Shown here: piece by piece, positions 50,960-59,818 of the stretch
Layout: each line of letters opens with the position of its first letter
How positions within the stretch are numbered: position 1 is the stretch's first letter
From: Flavobacteriales bacterium UBA2669
GTDB taxonomy: Bacteria > Bacteroidota > Bacteroidia > Flavobacteriales_E > Vicingaceae
DNA: 64,000 nucleotides
Direction: 5' to 3'
NCBI GenBank assembly: GCA_002359215.1
Contig: DEMN01000012.1
Coordinates: 769,786 to 833,785, forward strand
The notes under the pieces: generated by a model
Told to the model about the DNA's origin: nothing
Seen by the model: the letters and a program-made list of their open reading frames with translations, nothing else
Database searches by the model: none
Position numbers and translations under genes: made by a program

Positions 50960-52513
50960 ATGAATTACAAATCATTTTTAACATTAACTATAGCTGTAAT
51001 TATTTCTTTTTCAGCTAAATCTCAAGATAAAACCGTTGTAAAAAGAGCTGCAAATTTGTTTGATAAATATAATTTTATTGAAGCTCTTGATGAATATCTT
51101 GCTCTTTTAGAAGAAACTCCTGATGATATGTTGTTTAACTACCGAGTAGGAGTTTGTTACTTAAATACCAACATAGATAAATCTAATGCAGTAAGCTATT
51201 TAGAAAAAGTGGTGAAAAGCGAAAAACCTAATCCAACAGCTTTTTATTTATTGGGAAGAGCCTACCATTATGCTTATCGTTTTAGCGATGCCATAAACAT
51301 GTTTGAGCAATTTAGAGAACTAAATAAAAGTGATGTAATTTCTGCAGAAGATGTAGCTAAACAAATAGAATATTGCTATAATGCTATTGAATTGATGAAA
51401 TTCCAATTAGATGTTTCTTTTAATAATTTAGGGAGTCAAATTAATTCTTCCGGACCAGATTATTATCCATTTGTTCCTCAAGATGAATCTTTTATAGTTT
51501 ACAATTCCAAAAGGGATGACGGAAGCTTAAAAATGGAAAATGGCAATTATTTCTCTGAAATATACATATCTAAAGCTAAAAATGGTGAATTTCAAAAGGC
51601 AAGAAAATTAGATCAAAACATTAATATGCTTGATGGAAATGAAGAGGTTGTGGGTTTATCAGCAGATGGTAAATACATTCTTTTCTATTTTGAAAATGAT
51701 AACCACTATGGTGATTTATTTATTGCAGAGTTAGCTGATGAAAAGGTAATTAATTTAGAAAAACTACCGTCTGAAATTAATTCGTCAGACCATGAAATAG
51801 CTGCTTCCATTGCTGCTGATGGAAATGAATTGTTTTTTGCCAGTAACAGAGATGGTGGTTATGGAGGCGTAGATATTTATGTTACTAAAAAACTGCCTAA
51901 CGGAAAATGGGGATTACCACAAAATTTAGGACCTACCATTAACACCAAATTTGATGAAGATTTTCCGAATATTTCTAATGATGGTAAAACATTATACTTT
52001 AGCTCTAAAGGTCACACTAGTATGGGAGGCTACGATATTTTTAAAGCCTCTTGGGATAATGTAAAAAGAATCTGGACGACTGTTAAAAATATTGGCTACC
52101 CAATTAATACTCCTGAAGATAATATGAATTACAGAGAATCTAAATCCGGTAGAACAGGTTATATTTCTACATTAAGAGCAGGTGGATTAGGAGATTTGGA
52201 TATCTACAGTGTAACTTTTAACGAAGTTGATCCTGAATACACTGTTGTTAAAGGGTTTATAACTACTTCAGATTCTTCTCAGATATTTACTGATGCAGCC
52301 ATTTCTGTATTAGATTTACAAATTGATGAAGAGTATGGATCATATTTACCTAACCCTAATACAGGAAGGTTTATTATTATTTTACCACCTGGTAAATTTA
52401 ATTTATTAGTAGAAGTTCCAGGTTACAAACTGTATATGGAAGATATTGAAATTTACGGTAAAGACGCTTATAGAAGTAATATATCTAAAGACATAGTGTT
52501 GCAGAAAAATTAA
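50960..52513 (+). CDS. PorE-like protein: TPR, PD40 propeller and CarboxypepD_reg-like domain, no OmpA domain
   Basis: This 517-residue protein has a signal peptide (SFLTLTIAVIISFSAKSQ). TPR-like helices follow (about 25-140; AANLFDKYNFIEALDEYLALL is split here by description), and then WD40-like/PD40 propeller repeats (about 150-420; LFFASNRDGGYGGVDIYV, LYFSSKGHTSMGGYDIF). A carboxypeptidase-regulatory-like beta domain closes it (about 430-517; PPGKFNLLVEVPGYKLY). This is the order of PorE, the T9SS protein that links the machinery to peptidoglycan, but the C-terminal OmpA domain is missing and the frame ends cleanly. It may be a paralogue or a periplasmic scaffold. Confidence 0.85.
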   Translation: MNYKSFLTLTIAVIISFSAKSQDKTVVKRAANLFDKYNFIEALDEYLALLEETPDDMLFNYRVGVCYLNTNIDKSNAVSYLEKVVKSEKPNPTAFYLLGRAYHYAYRFSDAINMFEQFRELNKSDVISAEDVAKQIEYCYNAIELMKFQLDVSFNNLGSQINSSGPDYYPFVPQDESFIVYNSKRDDGSLKMENGNYFSEIYISKAKNGEFQKARKLDQNINMLDGNEEVVGLSADGKYILFYFENDNHYGDLFIAELADEKVINLEKLPSEINSSDHEIAASIAADGNELFFASNRDGGYGGVDIYVTKKLPNGKWGLPQNLGPTINTKFDEDFPNISNDGKTLYFSSKGHTSMGGYDIFKASWDNVKRIWTTVKNIGYPINTPEDNMNYRESKSGRTGYISTLRAGGLGDLDIYSVTFNEVDPEYTVVKGFITTSDSSQIFTDAAISVLDLQIDEEYGSYLPNPNTGRFIIILPPGKFNLLVEVPGYKLYMEDIEIYGKDAYRSNISKDIVLQKN

Positions 52514-52515
52514 AT

Positions 52516-53121
52516 TTAAAACTCCAAGTCTAACTTTTGTTGCCTAGGAAATAAGTTGTATGATTTCCTGTGATAAGGTGTAATACCATGTTTAATAATA
52601 CTTTCTCTGTGTTTTTTGGTGGGATATGCTTTATTTTTATTCCAATCGTAAACAGGAAATTCTTGGTGCATTTTTTCTAAAAACTCATCCCTGTAAGTCT
52701 TAGCTAAAACCGAAGCTGCGGCAATAGATAAAAAATTTGCATCTCCTTTAATAATACACTTGTGTGGAATAGAAGGATAGGGAGTAAATCTATTTCCGTC
52801 AATTAAAAGTAACTCTGGTGTGGTGTTAAGTTGCTCAACAGCCATATGCATCGCCAAAAAAGAAGCTTTTAAAATGTTAATTTCATCAATTTTTTCATTA
52901 TCAACAATACCAACACCAAAAGCTATTGCGTCTCTTTCAATCTCAATGCGGAGTTGATTTCTCTTTTTTTCAGAAAGTTGTTTAGAATCGTTTAGTAAAC
53001 TGTTCTTATAATTTTTTGGTAAAATTACAGCTGCAGCATAAACAGGTCCGGCAAGACATCCTCTACCAGCTTCATCACAACCGGCTTCTATAAGCTTATT
53101 TTGGAAGGATGAAGCTAGCAA
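52516..53121 (-). CDS. rnhB: Ribonuclease HII
   Basis: This 201-residue enzyme removes RNA from RNA-DNA hybrids, including single ribonucleotides. IEAGCDEAGRGCLAGPVYAA holds the first Asp-Glu pair, LLIDGNRFTPYP a further Asp, and ADAKS-type positions appear as KGDANFLSIAAASVLAKTYRD near 123-143 (described in part). No ATG precedes the conserved core closely; the start is TTG at 53121 in the context ATTTTG. It lies five bases after the stop of the phosphohexomutase gene, so translation coupling is likely. Confidence 0.94.
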   Translation of the reverse strand: MLASSFQNKLIEAGCDEAGRGCLAGPVYAAAVILPKNYKNSLLNDSKQLSEKKRNQLRIEIERDAIAFGVGIVDNEKIDEINILKASFLAMHMAVEQLNTTPELLLIDGNRFTPYPSIPHKCIIKGDANFLSIAAASVLAKTYRDEFLEKMHQEFPVYDWNKNKAYPTKKHRESIIKHGITPYHRKSYNLFPRQQKLDLEF

Positions 53122-53126
53122 AATGG

Positions 53127-54539
53127 TTATTTTTTATTGATAGTTTGATGTGTTTTTTCTAATAACTTAAAAGCGGCTTCATTGGTTTCTGCTCCTGCAT
53201 AAGTTCTTAAAACTGGTTCAGTTCCAGAGGCTCTAATCATTACCCACTCATCATTATCAAAAAAATACTTAAAACCATCTATGGTTTCTACTTTTCTCAC
53301 TTCCAAATCACCAAATGAAGTATAAACTCCTTTTTCACAATTGTTTACAATACGTAATTTATCTTCTTCCTTTAAGTGCAAATCAATTCTTTCATATTTA
53401 AAAGCTCCTACAATTTTATATACTTCTTCAATTAATTCATCTAAGGTTTTACCTGATTTTACCATGTATTCCCAAATTACTAGCCCCATCCAAATACCAT
53501 CTCTTTCAGGAATATGACCTTTTATTGCAATTCCTCCTGATTCTTCTCCACCTAATAAAACATCTTCTTCGAGCATAATACCGGCAATATGTTTAAATCC
53601 AATTTTTACAACTTCATAATCTAAACCGTAATGCTCGCACATTTTTTGAATTTTAGGACTTAAAGAAAATGAAATAACCACTTTTCCTGTTTGTTTTTTC
53701 TCTTCAACCAAGTATTTAATTAATAACAACACAATATGATGAGAATCTATAAAAACACCTTTACTGTTATATAAACCAATTCTATCGCCATCTCCGTCAG
53801 TTGCTAATCCGCAATCTATTTCTCCGTCAGATAATTTTATTAAATCAGAAAACTCTTGTAAATTTCTATGAATAGGCTCTGGTGGCGTACCATTAAAACC
53901 AGGGTTATGTTCACAATGTAAAAAGTCAATGTCTGGCATTAATCTTCTCATTACATCTTGAGCAGAACCATACATGGCATCAAAAGCAAAGTTCATATTT
54001 GAGTTACGGATAGCTTCCATATCAAAATTTTCTTCAACGTGGTTAACATACATCGTCTCTAAATCAATATATTCGACCATTTTTGATTGAACAAAATCTT
54101 CTAACTGTAAACTATCTATATCAACATTATTATTGTCTGGAATTAAATCTTCTACTTCTTGAATTTCTTTAGGAAGCAATGGACCACCAAAAGAACCTTT
54201 TAGCTTAAAACCAGCGTAAGATGGCGGATTGTGTGATGCTGTTAGTATAATTCCCAACGAAGTTTTTTGTTTAAAAGCACCTAAACTTACCATTGGTGTG
54301 CTCACAGGGCCTTTGGCTAAGTATACTTTAACGCCATTATTAGCAAATACTTTTGCAGCACATTCTGCAAATAATTCCCCTGCAAAACGACAATCATGTC
54401 CAAGAACGATAGAAGGTGAACTGGTTCTTTGTTTTAACCAAGAAGTAGTTCCTAAAACAACTCTAAGTAGGTTATCTACCGTATATTCTTTAGCAATGAT
54501 GGCTCTCCATCCGTCTGTTCCAAATTTTATTTTATACAT
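53127..54539 (-). CDS. Phosphoglucomutase/phosphomannomutase family protein
   Basis: This 470-residue alpha-D-phosphohexomutase has all four family motifs. The phosphoserine loop is LTASHNPPSYAGFK, the metal loop is ATDGDGDRIG, the sugar-binding loop is GGEESGGIAI, and the phosphate-binding loop is IRASGTEPVLRTYAG. It interconverts hexose 1- and 6-phosphates and so supplies nucleotide sugars. ATG 54539 (MYKIKFGTDGW) is preferred to a TTG at 54563, which lies within the -7 box TATTTTTG (54568-54561). rnhB follows after five bases. Confidence 0.94.
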   Translation of the reverse strand: MYKIKFGTDGWRAIIAKEYTVDNLLRVVLGTTSWLKQRTSSPSIVLGHDCRFAGELFAECAAKVFANNGVKVYLAKGPVSTPMVSLGAFKQKTSLGIILTASHNPPSYAGFKLKGSFGGPLLPKEIQEVEDLIPDNNNVDIDSLQLEDFVQSKMVEYIDLETMYVNHVEENFDMEAIRNSNMNFAFDAMYGSAQDVMRRLMPDIDFLHCEHNPGFNGTPPEPIHRNLQEFSDLIKLSDGEIDCGLATDGDGDRIGLYNSKGVFIDSHHIVLLLIKYLVEEKKQTGKVVISFSLSPKIQKMCEHYGLDYEVVKIGFKHIAGIMLEEDVLLGGEESGGIAIKGHIPERDGIWMGLVIWEYMVKSGKTLDELIEEVYKIVGAFKYERIDLHLKEEDKLRIVNNCEKGVYTSFGDLEVRKVETIDGFKYFFDNDEWVMIRASGTEPVLRTYAGAETNEAAFKLLEKTHQTINKK

Positions 54540-54560
54540 CTTTTTTATTTTAATGGATTC

Positions 54561-54568
54561 CAAAAATA
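54561..54568 (-). promoter_or_regulatory. -7 promoter element of the phosphohexomutase-rnhB operon
   Basis: TATTTTTG on the minus strand is a full TAnnTTTG match, 21 bases before the ATG at 54539. Confidence 0.55.
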
Positions 54569-54638
54569 GGTTTTATTCATTTATTTTTAAAAGGATTTAT
54601 GTTACTTTTATAAAAAATAAATTAATCTATAATTGTAT

Positions 54639-55157
54639 ATGAAAGAAGAACTCATTTCAGCTGATTTTGCAGCCTATTTTAAAAATTATATAAGTATGGT
54701 TGAAGAGGATGATGTAATTGCTGCTTTAAAAAAAGCTACTAAAAAATTAAAAAAATTATGTAAATTGTTAGATGAAGAAAACACCACTTATAAATATGCT
54801 GAAGATAAATGGACTATTAAGGAAATGTTGCTTCATATTATAGATACAGAACGAATTTTTAATTACAGAGCTTTATGTTTTGCCCGAAATGAACAAGCCG
54901 CCTTACCGGGGTTTAATCATGACGAATATGTAGTCCATTCTAATGCGAATAATAGAAGTTTTAAAAGCATTAGAAAAGAATATTTTGCTGTCAGAAAAAC
55001 TACCATTCTCTTGTTTAAGAGTTTTGATGAAAATATGTTAGAAAAAGTAGGTGTGATGAGTGGTAATAAACTATCTGTATTAGGAATAGGATTTGTAATT
55101 GCAGGACATCAACAACATCATATTAATGTTTTACACGAAAAATATTTATGCCAATAG
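54639..55157 (+). CDS. DinB-family protein
   Basis: This 172-residue four-helix-bundle protein has the three histidines of the DinB/YfiT metal site: His in MLLHIIDTERIFNYRAL and two in AGHQQHHINVLHEKYL. DinB-like proteins include thiol-dependent transferases, for example bacillithiol S-transferases, and many of unknown function. ATG 54639 is chosen over a TTG two codons upstream. A -7-like box (TATAATTG, 54628-54635, one mismatch) lies almost at the start codon, and another (TACTTTTA, 54603-54610) lies farther away. The gene overlaps the next one by 10 bases. Confidence 0.87.
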   Translation: MKEELISADFAAYFKNYISMVEEDDVIAALKKATKKLKKLCKLLDEENTTYKYAEDKWTIKEMLLHIIDTERIFNYRALCFARNEQAALPGFNHDEYVVHSNANNRSFKSIRKEYFAVRKTTILLFKSFDENMLEKVGVMSGNKLSVLGIGFVIAGHQQHHINVLHEKYLCQ

Positions 55158-56137
55158 AAAGAGAAAATTATAACTTTCAGAAAATTGTTGCCTTTGTAGG
55201 GGTAGTGCTATTGGCTATTAAATTAGCTGCTTGGTACATTACCGATTCTGTCGCTATACTAACCGATGCTTTGGAAGGAATAGTGAACGTTATTGCAGCA
55301 TTTATTGGGTTATACAGTTTATATCTCTCCGCTCAACCAAAAGATAAAAATCATCCTTATGGACATGGAAAAGTAGAATTTATTTCTGCGGGAATAGAAG
55401 GAGTAATGATTGCTTTTGCCGGATTATGGATAATTTTTGAAGCAATCAACCATATCATCAATCCACAAGAAATTAAACAAATAGATATAGGTATTGTATT
55501 AATTGTTTTTGCAGGAGTAACCAACTTTGTCGTAGGCTATTTGGCAGTTAAAAAAGGAAAAAAAAATAATTCCATAGCTTTGATTTCTAGTGGTAAACAT
55601 TTAATTTCTGATACATACACAACCTTAGGGGTTATCATTGGATTGATTATTATTAAAGTCACATCAATATATTGGTTAGACAGTGTTTTTGCAATGATTT
55701 TTGGTATTATTATTATCTTTACAGGAGTTAAGATTTTACGACAATCTGTAGCAGGAATAATGGATGAAGCAGATACTCAATTGTTAGAAGATATGGTTGA
55801 AACGCTGAATAAAAACAGAGTGCCCAATTGGATAGATTTACATAATTTAAGAATTATAAAATTTGGAAGTGGCCTGCATATTGATTGTCATTTAACAGTG
55901 CCTTGGTATTTAACTGTAAAAGAAGCTCATGAAGAAGTTGATGCTATTGAGGCGTTAATTCAAAAAAAATATGGAAATAATATAGAGTTATTTGTACATT
56001 CGGATTATTGTAAACCTAAATCGTGCGAAATTTGCACAAAAATTGATTGTAATGTAAGAATTAAAGCTTTTATTCAGCAAATAGAATGGAACCTAAGTAA
56101 TGTAGTTGACAATAAAAAACATCAGATTATAGAATAA
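55148..56137 (+). CDS. Cation diffusion facilitator (CDF) metal transporter
   Basis: This 329-residue protein has about six membrane segments in residues 10-205, with the metal-site residues in ILTDALEGIVN and LISDTYTTLGV. HPYGHGKVEFISAG is the loop typical of the family. The C-terminal cytoplasmic domain (about 210-300) is followed by a Cys/His-rich tail (HSDYCKPKSCEICTKIDC) that could bind metal. It exports Zn2+, Fe2+ or Mn2+ in exchange for protons; which metal is not inferable. It starts 10 bases inside the DinB-family gene, so the two are translationally coupled. Confidence 0.92.
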   Translation: MPIERENYNFQKIVAFVGVVLLAIKLAAWYITDSVAILTDALEGIVNVIAAFIGLYSLYLSAQPKDKNHPYGHGKVEFISAGIEGVMIAFAGLWIIFEAINHIINPQEIKQIDIGIVLIVFAGVTNFVVGYLAVKKGKKNNSIALISSGKHLISDTYTTLGVIIGLIIIKVTSIYWLDSVFAMIFGIIIIFTGVKILRQSVAGIMDEADTQLLEDMVETLNKNRVPNWIDLHNLRIIKFGSGLHIDCHLTVPWYLTVKEAHEEVDAIEALIQKKYGNNIELFVHSDYCKPKSCEICTKIDCNVRIKAFIQQIEWNLSNVVDNKKHQIIE

Positions 56138-56210
56138 ACTGGGATGTATAATTCTCTATAAATCTTTCATAAAGAATATTTTATACGTCATTTATAATAC
56201 TATTAGTTTT

Positions 56211-56218
56211 TATATTTG
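56211..56218 (+). promoter_or_regulatory. -7 promoter element of the ChaN-like gene
   Basis: TATATTTG is a full TAnnTTTG match, 18 bases before the ATG at 56237. Confidence 0.55.
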
Positions 56219-56236
56219 TACCTTTAAAAAATAACT

Positions 56237-57094
56237 ATGGAAAAAAAATGGATTTATTTATTAGCAGTATTAGCATCGTTTTCATTTATTAACGATAAAC
56301 CTGCTTACGAACTATTTAACGAAAAAGGTAAAAAAACCAACTATAAAAAGCTTTTAAAAGCTACTGAAGAAGCTGATATTATTCTTTTCGGAGAATTACA
56401 TAATAATCCGATTAATCATTGGCTTCAATTAGAATTAACTAAAGATGTTCATAAAGAAATTAATCAAGATATTGTATTAGGAGCAGAAATGTTTGAAGCA
56501 GATAATCAAATGATTATTAATGAATATTTGTCTGGTAAATATGATTATAAGACTTTTGCTAAGGAAATGAAACTTTGGCCAAATAATAAAACTGATTATC
56601 AACCATTAATGGATTATGCATTAAAAAATCAACTGGGTTTTATTGCTACCAATATCCCTAGAAGATATGCTAACATGGTTTATAAGGATGGTTTTGGAGC
56701 ATTAAACAGTTTAACAGATAAGGGTAGACAATTTATTGCTCCATTACCAATAGCTTATGATAAAGATTTACCTGGCTACCAAAAAATGATGGAAATGGCC
56801 GCAGGGCATGGGGGTGAAAATTTACCTAAAGCACAAGCTATAAAAGATGCGACTATGGCTCATTTTATTTTAAAAAATTGGAAAAAAGGTCAGACATTTA
56901 TTCATTATAATGGTACTTATCACTCTAATAATTTTGAGGGAATAAGTTGGTATTTAAACCAAGAGAAAGGTGGTTTAAAAGTAGTAACTATTGCTGCTGT
57001 AGAACAAGATCAGTTAGATTCTTTATCTGCTGAAAGCATTGGTATTGCTAACTTTATTATTTGTACTCCAAATACCATGACAAAAACACATTAA
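56237..57094 (+). CDS. ChaN-family iron/heme-related protein
   Basis: This 285-residue protein has a short N-terminal hydrophobic segment (WIYLLAVLASFSF) that may be a signal peptide; no lipobox cysteine is seen. The ChaN (Cofac_haem_bdg) family core includes DIILFGELHNNPINHW, LGAEMFEADNQM, LGFIATNIPRRYANMV and FIHYNGTYHSNNFEGI. ChaN proteins bind heme and are often iron-regulated in proteobacteria; in Bacteroidetes the role is unproven. The gene has its own promoter, and its stop abuts the stop of the convergent Kdo transferase gene. Confidence 0.88.
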   Translation: MEKKWIYLLAVLASFSFINDKPAYELFNEKGKKTNYKKLLKATEEADIILFGELHNNPINHWLQLELTKDVHKEINQDIVLGAEMFEADNQMIINEYLSGKYDYKTFAKEMKLWPNNKTDYQPLMDYALKNQLGFIATNIPRRYANMVYKDGFGALNSLTDKGRQFIAPLPIAYDKDLPGYQKMMEMAAGHGGENLPKAQAIKDATMAHFILKNWKKGQTFIHYNGTYHSNNFEGISWYLNQEKGGLKVVTIAAVEQDQLDSLSAESIGIANFIICTPNTMTKTH

Positions 57095-58327
57095 TTAAAA
57101 ATTAATTTTCACTATCTCCCAAATTTTATCGGTAGCACCCACACTGGTTTTAATATATTTTGTAGCTGCATTTTTAGTGTCCTGTAGATTTTCTTTCAAC
57201 ATTAAATGGTTTACTATAGCTATAAAATCATCTAAACTACCAATAGAAAAAGCTGCATAATTATCAATTAGTTCTTGTGCTTCATGAAATTTCCAATGTT
57301 TTTCACCAAATATTATGGCATTACCAAAACTCGCAGGTTCTAAGATATTGTGCAAGGAACCTGAAAATCCACCACCAATTAATGCAATATCAGTATATTG
57401 ATAACAATTGGCCAAAATACCAATATTGTCAATAATTAAAACATTGTGTTGTGTAGCATTTCTTTGGTTAGCTTCCGAGTAGAGCAGGTGATTGCTATCG
57501 AGTGTTGTTATTAAGTTATCTATATGTGCTTTACTAACATCATGTGGAGCAATAATATAATTAAACTCCTTGTCGGTAGTTTGAATATATGTGCTAATAA
57601 TTTCTTCTTCTTTTTCCCACGAACTACCTATAATTATAGTAGGTTTTTTATTGGTAAATTTTTCAATTATTGGCAACGGAGTGGGAGATTGAGAGTTTTC
57701 ATAAACCCTGTCTATACGAGTATCACCACTTTGGGTGACATTGTTAAAGCCAATACTATTCAATAAATCTACCGAAACTTTGTTTTGTATAAAAAAGCGA
57801 GTAAAAAAAGAAAGCATTTTTCTGTTAAAACCTCCGTACCATTTAAAAAACGGTTGGTTAGCTCTAAAAACCCCTGAAATTAAATATGTTGGGATATTTT
57901 GTTGATGTAAATTTGCTAAATAATAATACCAGAATTCATACTTTACAAAATAGGCCTGTTTGGGGTTTACCAGCTCTATAAACTTTCTTGCATTTTTTTT
58001 ACTGTCGATTGGTAAATAACAAACATAGTTTATTAAAGGATTGTCTTTACGGTATTCATAACCTGAAGGAGAAAAAAAAGTAACAAGCAATTTATACTCA
58101 GGATGAAGGTTTTTTATTTTTTCCATGAGTGGTTTTCCTTGTTCAAACTCTCCTAAACTAGCACAATGAAACCAAATAATTTGATCTTCCTTTTTAATTT
58201 GTGTTTCAAGGTAAGGGAAACTATTTTTTCTACCTTTAAGCCATAGTTTGGCTTTGTGATTAAATAATGAAGCAATTCTAATAAGAATTGTATAGGAAAA
58301 TAAAGCTATTTGATAAATTAATTTCAT
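57095..58327 (-). CDS. waaA: 3-deoxy-D-manno-octulosonic acid (Kdo) transferase
   Basis: This 410-residue GT-B enzyme attaches Kdo to the lipid A precursor at the inner membrane. A single N-terminal membrane anchor is followed by IIWFHCASLGEFEQGKPLM with the catalytic Glu, FSPSGYEYRKD, YFVKYEFWYYYLANL and the C-terminal IIGSSWEKEE and NILEPASFGNAIIFG. The full length fits WaaA/KdtA. Its presence indicates an LPS-containing Gram-negative envelope. Convergent with the ChaN-like gene, with no base between the stops. Confidence 0.94.
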   Translation of the reverse strand: MKLIYQIALFSYTILIRIASLFNHKAKLWLKGRKNSFPYLETQIKKEDQIIWFHCASLGEFEQGKPLMEKIKNLHPEYKLLVTFFSPSGYEYRKDNPLINYVCYLPIDSKKNARKFIELVNPKQAYFVKYEFWYYYLANLHQQNIPTYLISGVFRANQPFFKWYGGFNRKMLSFFTRFFIQNKVSVDLLNSIGFNNVTQSGDTRIDRVYENSQSPTPLPIIEKFTNKKPTIIIGSSWEKEEEIISTYIQTTDKEFNYIIAPHDVSKAHIDNLITTLDSNHLLYSEANQRNATQHNVLIIDNIGILANCYQYTDIALIGGGFSGSLHNILEPASFGNAIIFGEKHWKFHEAQELIDNYAAFSIGSLDDFIAIVNHLMLKENLQDTKNAATKYIKTSVGATDKIWEIVKINF

Positions 58328-58492
58328 GTGTTTAACTCATTATTCAGTAGTCACAGTTAACCATTTGTCTGTATGTCATTATTTTTATAATGGCTAAAAA
58401 CAAAGCTACTTATTTTTTACTGAGTTTTTCAAACACGGGTTTCATATTGAAGGATTAATTCTTGAATGAAATAGCTTAAATTGCTACTTCTG

Positions 58493-59068
58493 TCATTTTT
58501 CTTCAGGTAAAGCTACATTTAGATCTCTACTAACCGTTTTAAAACCTAAGATTCCTTCTCTAATCTCAATTTCATAAAAATTGTATTGCAAAAAATCATG
58601 TTCATTAGGGTAGGAAAGTCCTATAATTTTATACTTTCCGGTAATAAGGTTTCTTTCTGCTTCAATGCCCAGAGTGGAAATAGTGCGTTGTTCTTCTATA
58701 AAGTATTCTTCGATAAAATAAAAATGGGTAAACGTTGTGGTATAAAAATAATAATTCAATAACAATAAACTTCCACAAACAAATGGAGCAACCCCCATTA
58801 GATTAAACATAAAGGCTTCATATTTGGTAAAATGAAACCATTTAGTATAAAACCTTAAAGGAAGTAAAAAACCAATTACTGCCAAAAATATAAACACCTT
58901 AGAAAAGTCATAAAAATTGATTAAAGTATAAGGGTAATAAGCTACACACCACATACTACCAATAAAAAAACCAGCAATAACAATAGTAATAACTGTCATG
59001 CTTTTATCTTTTTTCGGTTGGTACTTTTTTACAACTTTTTCAGTAGATATTTCGGTCCTTTTCTTCAA
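58493..59068 (-). CDS. Inner-membrane protein of unknown function
   Basis: The 191-residue protein has a basic N-terminus, three hydrophobic segments (about 25-47, 55-73 and 88-110) and a C-terminal extracytoplasmic or cytoplasmic domain of about 80 residues (ISTLGIEAERNLITGKYKII). No family is recognised. There is no ATG at the N-terminus: TTG 59068 lies 24 bases after the stop of the MBL-fold gene, and ATG 58999 would be an alternative start at residue 24. Its stop is TGA, one of very few in this window. It is probably co-transcribed with the MBL-fold gene. Confidence 0.65.
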   Translation of the reverse strand: MKKRTEISTEKVVKKYQPKKDKSMTVITIVIAGFFIGSMWCVAYYPYTLINFYDFSKVFIFLAVIGFLLPLRFYTKWFHFTKYEAFMFNLMGVAPFVCGSLLLLNYYFYTTTFTHFYFIEEYFIEEQRTISTLGIEAERNLITGKYKIIGLSYPNEHDFLQYNFYEIEIREGILGFKTVSRDLNVALPEEK

Positions 59069-59092
59069 TAATTAATTCTTTAAACCAATAAA

Positions 59093-59743
59093 CTAACTAG
59101 CGTTTTCACCAACAAAAGGATTATACTTTTTTTCGTTACCAATGGTAGTAGATGGACCATGACCGGTATGCACTACATAGTCATCCGGCAAGGTAAAAAG
59201 TTGTGTTTTAATACTATTTAATAAGGTATCTAAATCGCCACCGGGTAAATCTGTTCTGCCAATACTGTTATAAAAAAGCACATCACCATTAATTACCAAT
59301 CTCTCTAAATGATTTATAAAAACTACATGTCCGGGAGCATGACCAGGAGTAAACCTAACCTCTAGTTCGGTATTTCCAAAACGGATAATTTCATCTGATT
59401 CAATAAATCGGGTAGGTTCAGGAGAAGGGTCAACAGTAAAACCATATAAATGTCCGTAATCTGTTGTAGCTAAAAGTACAGGTAAATCTTCTTTATGAAT
59501 TTCTAACCCTAGATTAAATTTTTTAGCGATAAAATTATTGCCTAAAATATGGTCGATATGGCAATGTGTGTTGAGCAACCTAACGGGCTTTAATTCATTT
59601 TCTATAATAAAACTTGCCAATTGGTTTTGTTCAGCAACGGTGTAACATCCCGGATCAATAATCACACATTCTTTGGTTTCATCAAAAAGCACATAAGTAT
59701 TTTCTTGAAAACCGTTAAACACAAAAGATTGTAAGTTAAGCAT
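59093..59743 (-). CDS. MBL-fold hydrolase of the glyoxalase II/persulfide dioxygenase type
   Basis: This 216-residue metallo-beta-lactamase-fold protein has THCHIDHILGN (HxHxDH), PGHAPGHVVF for the next His, INGDVLFYNSIGR for the bridging Asp and HTGHGPSTTIG for the last His. These are the features of hydroxyacylglutathione-hydrolase-like enzymes. The dedicated substrate-binding domain of true GloB is absent, so the substrate is open. ATG 59743 (MLNLQSFVFNGFQENTY) is preferred to an upstream ATG at 59818, which would touch the divergent gene. A -7-like box TACTTTTA lies on the minus strand just before it. Confidence 0.88.
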   Translation of the reverse strand: MLNLQSFVFNGFQENTYVLFDETKECVIIDPGCYTVAEQNQLASFIIENELKPVRLLNTHCHIDHILGNNFIAKKFNLGLEIHKEDLPVLLATTDYGHLYGFTVDPSPEPTRFIESDEIIRFGNTELEVRFTPGHAPGHVVFINHLERLVINGDVLFYNSIGRTDLPGGDLDTLLNSIKTQLFTLPDDYVVHTGHGPSTTIGNEKKYNPFVGENAS

Positions 59744-59800
59744 AATTGTTAATTTTGATTTTTGGAAATGTAAAAGTATCACATTCATTACAAAAAGTCT

Positions 59801-59808
59801 TATTTTTA
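59801..59808 (+). promoter_or_regulatory. -7-like element before the TolB/barrel gene
   Basis: TATTTTTA has one mismatch to TAnnTTTG and ends 10 bases before the presumed TTG start at 59819, so the leader would be very short. Confidence 0.4.
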
Positions 59809-59818
59809 CGCTAAACAT

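Noticed and set aside
59744..59818. N-terminal extension of the MBL-fold protein to the ATG at 59818
   Set aside because: The extra 25 residues lie across the promoter region and would abut the divergent start; the conserved core begins at the ATG at 59743.
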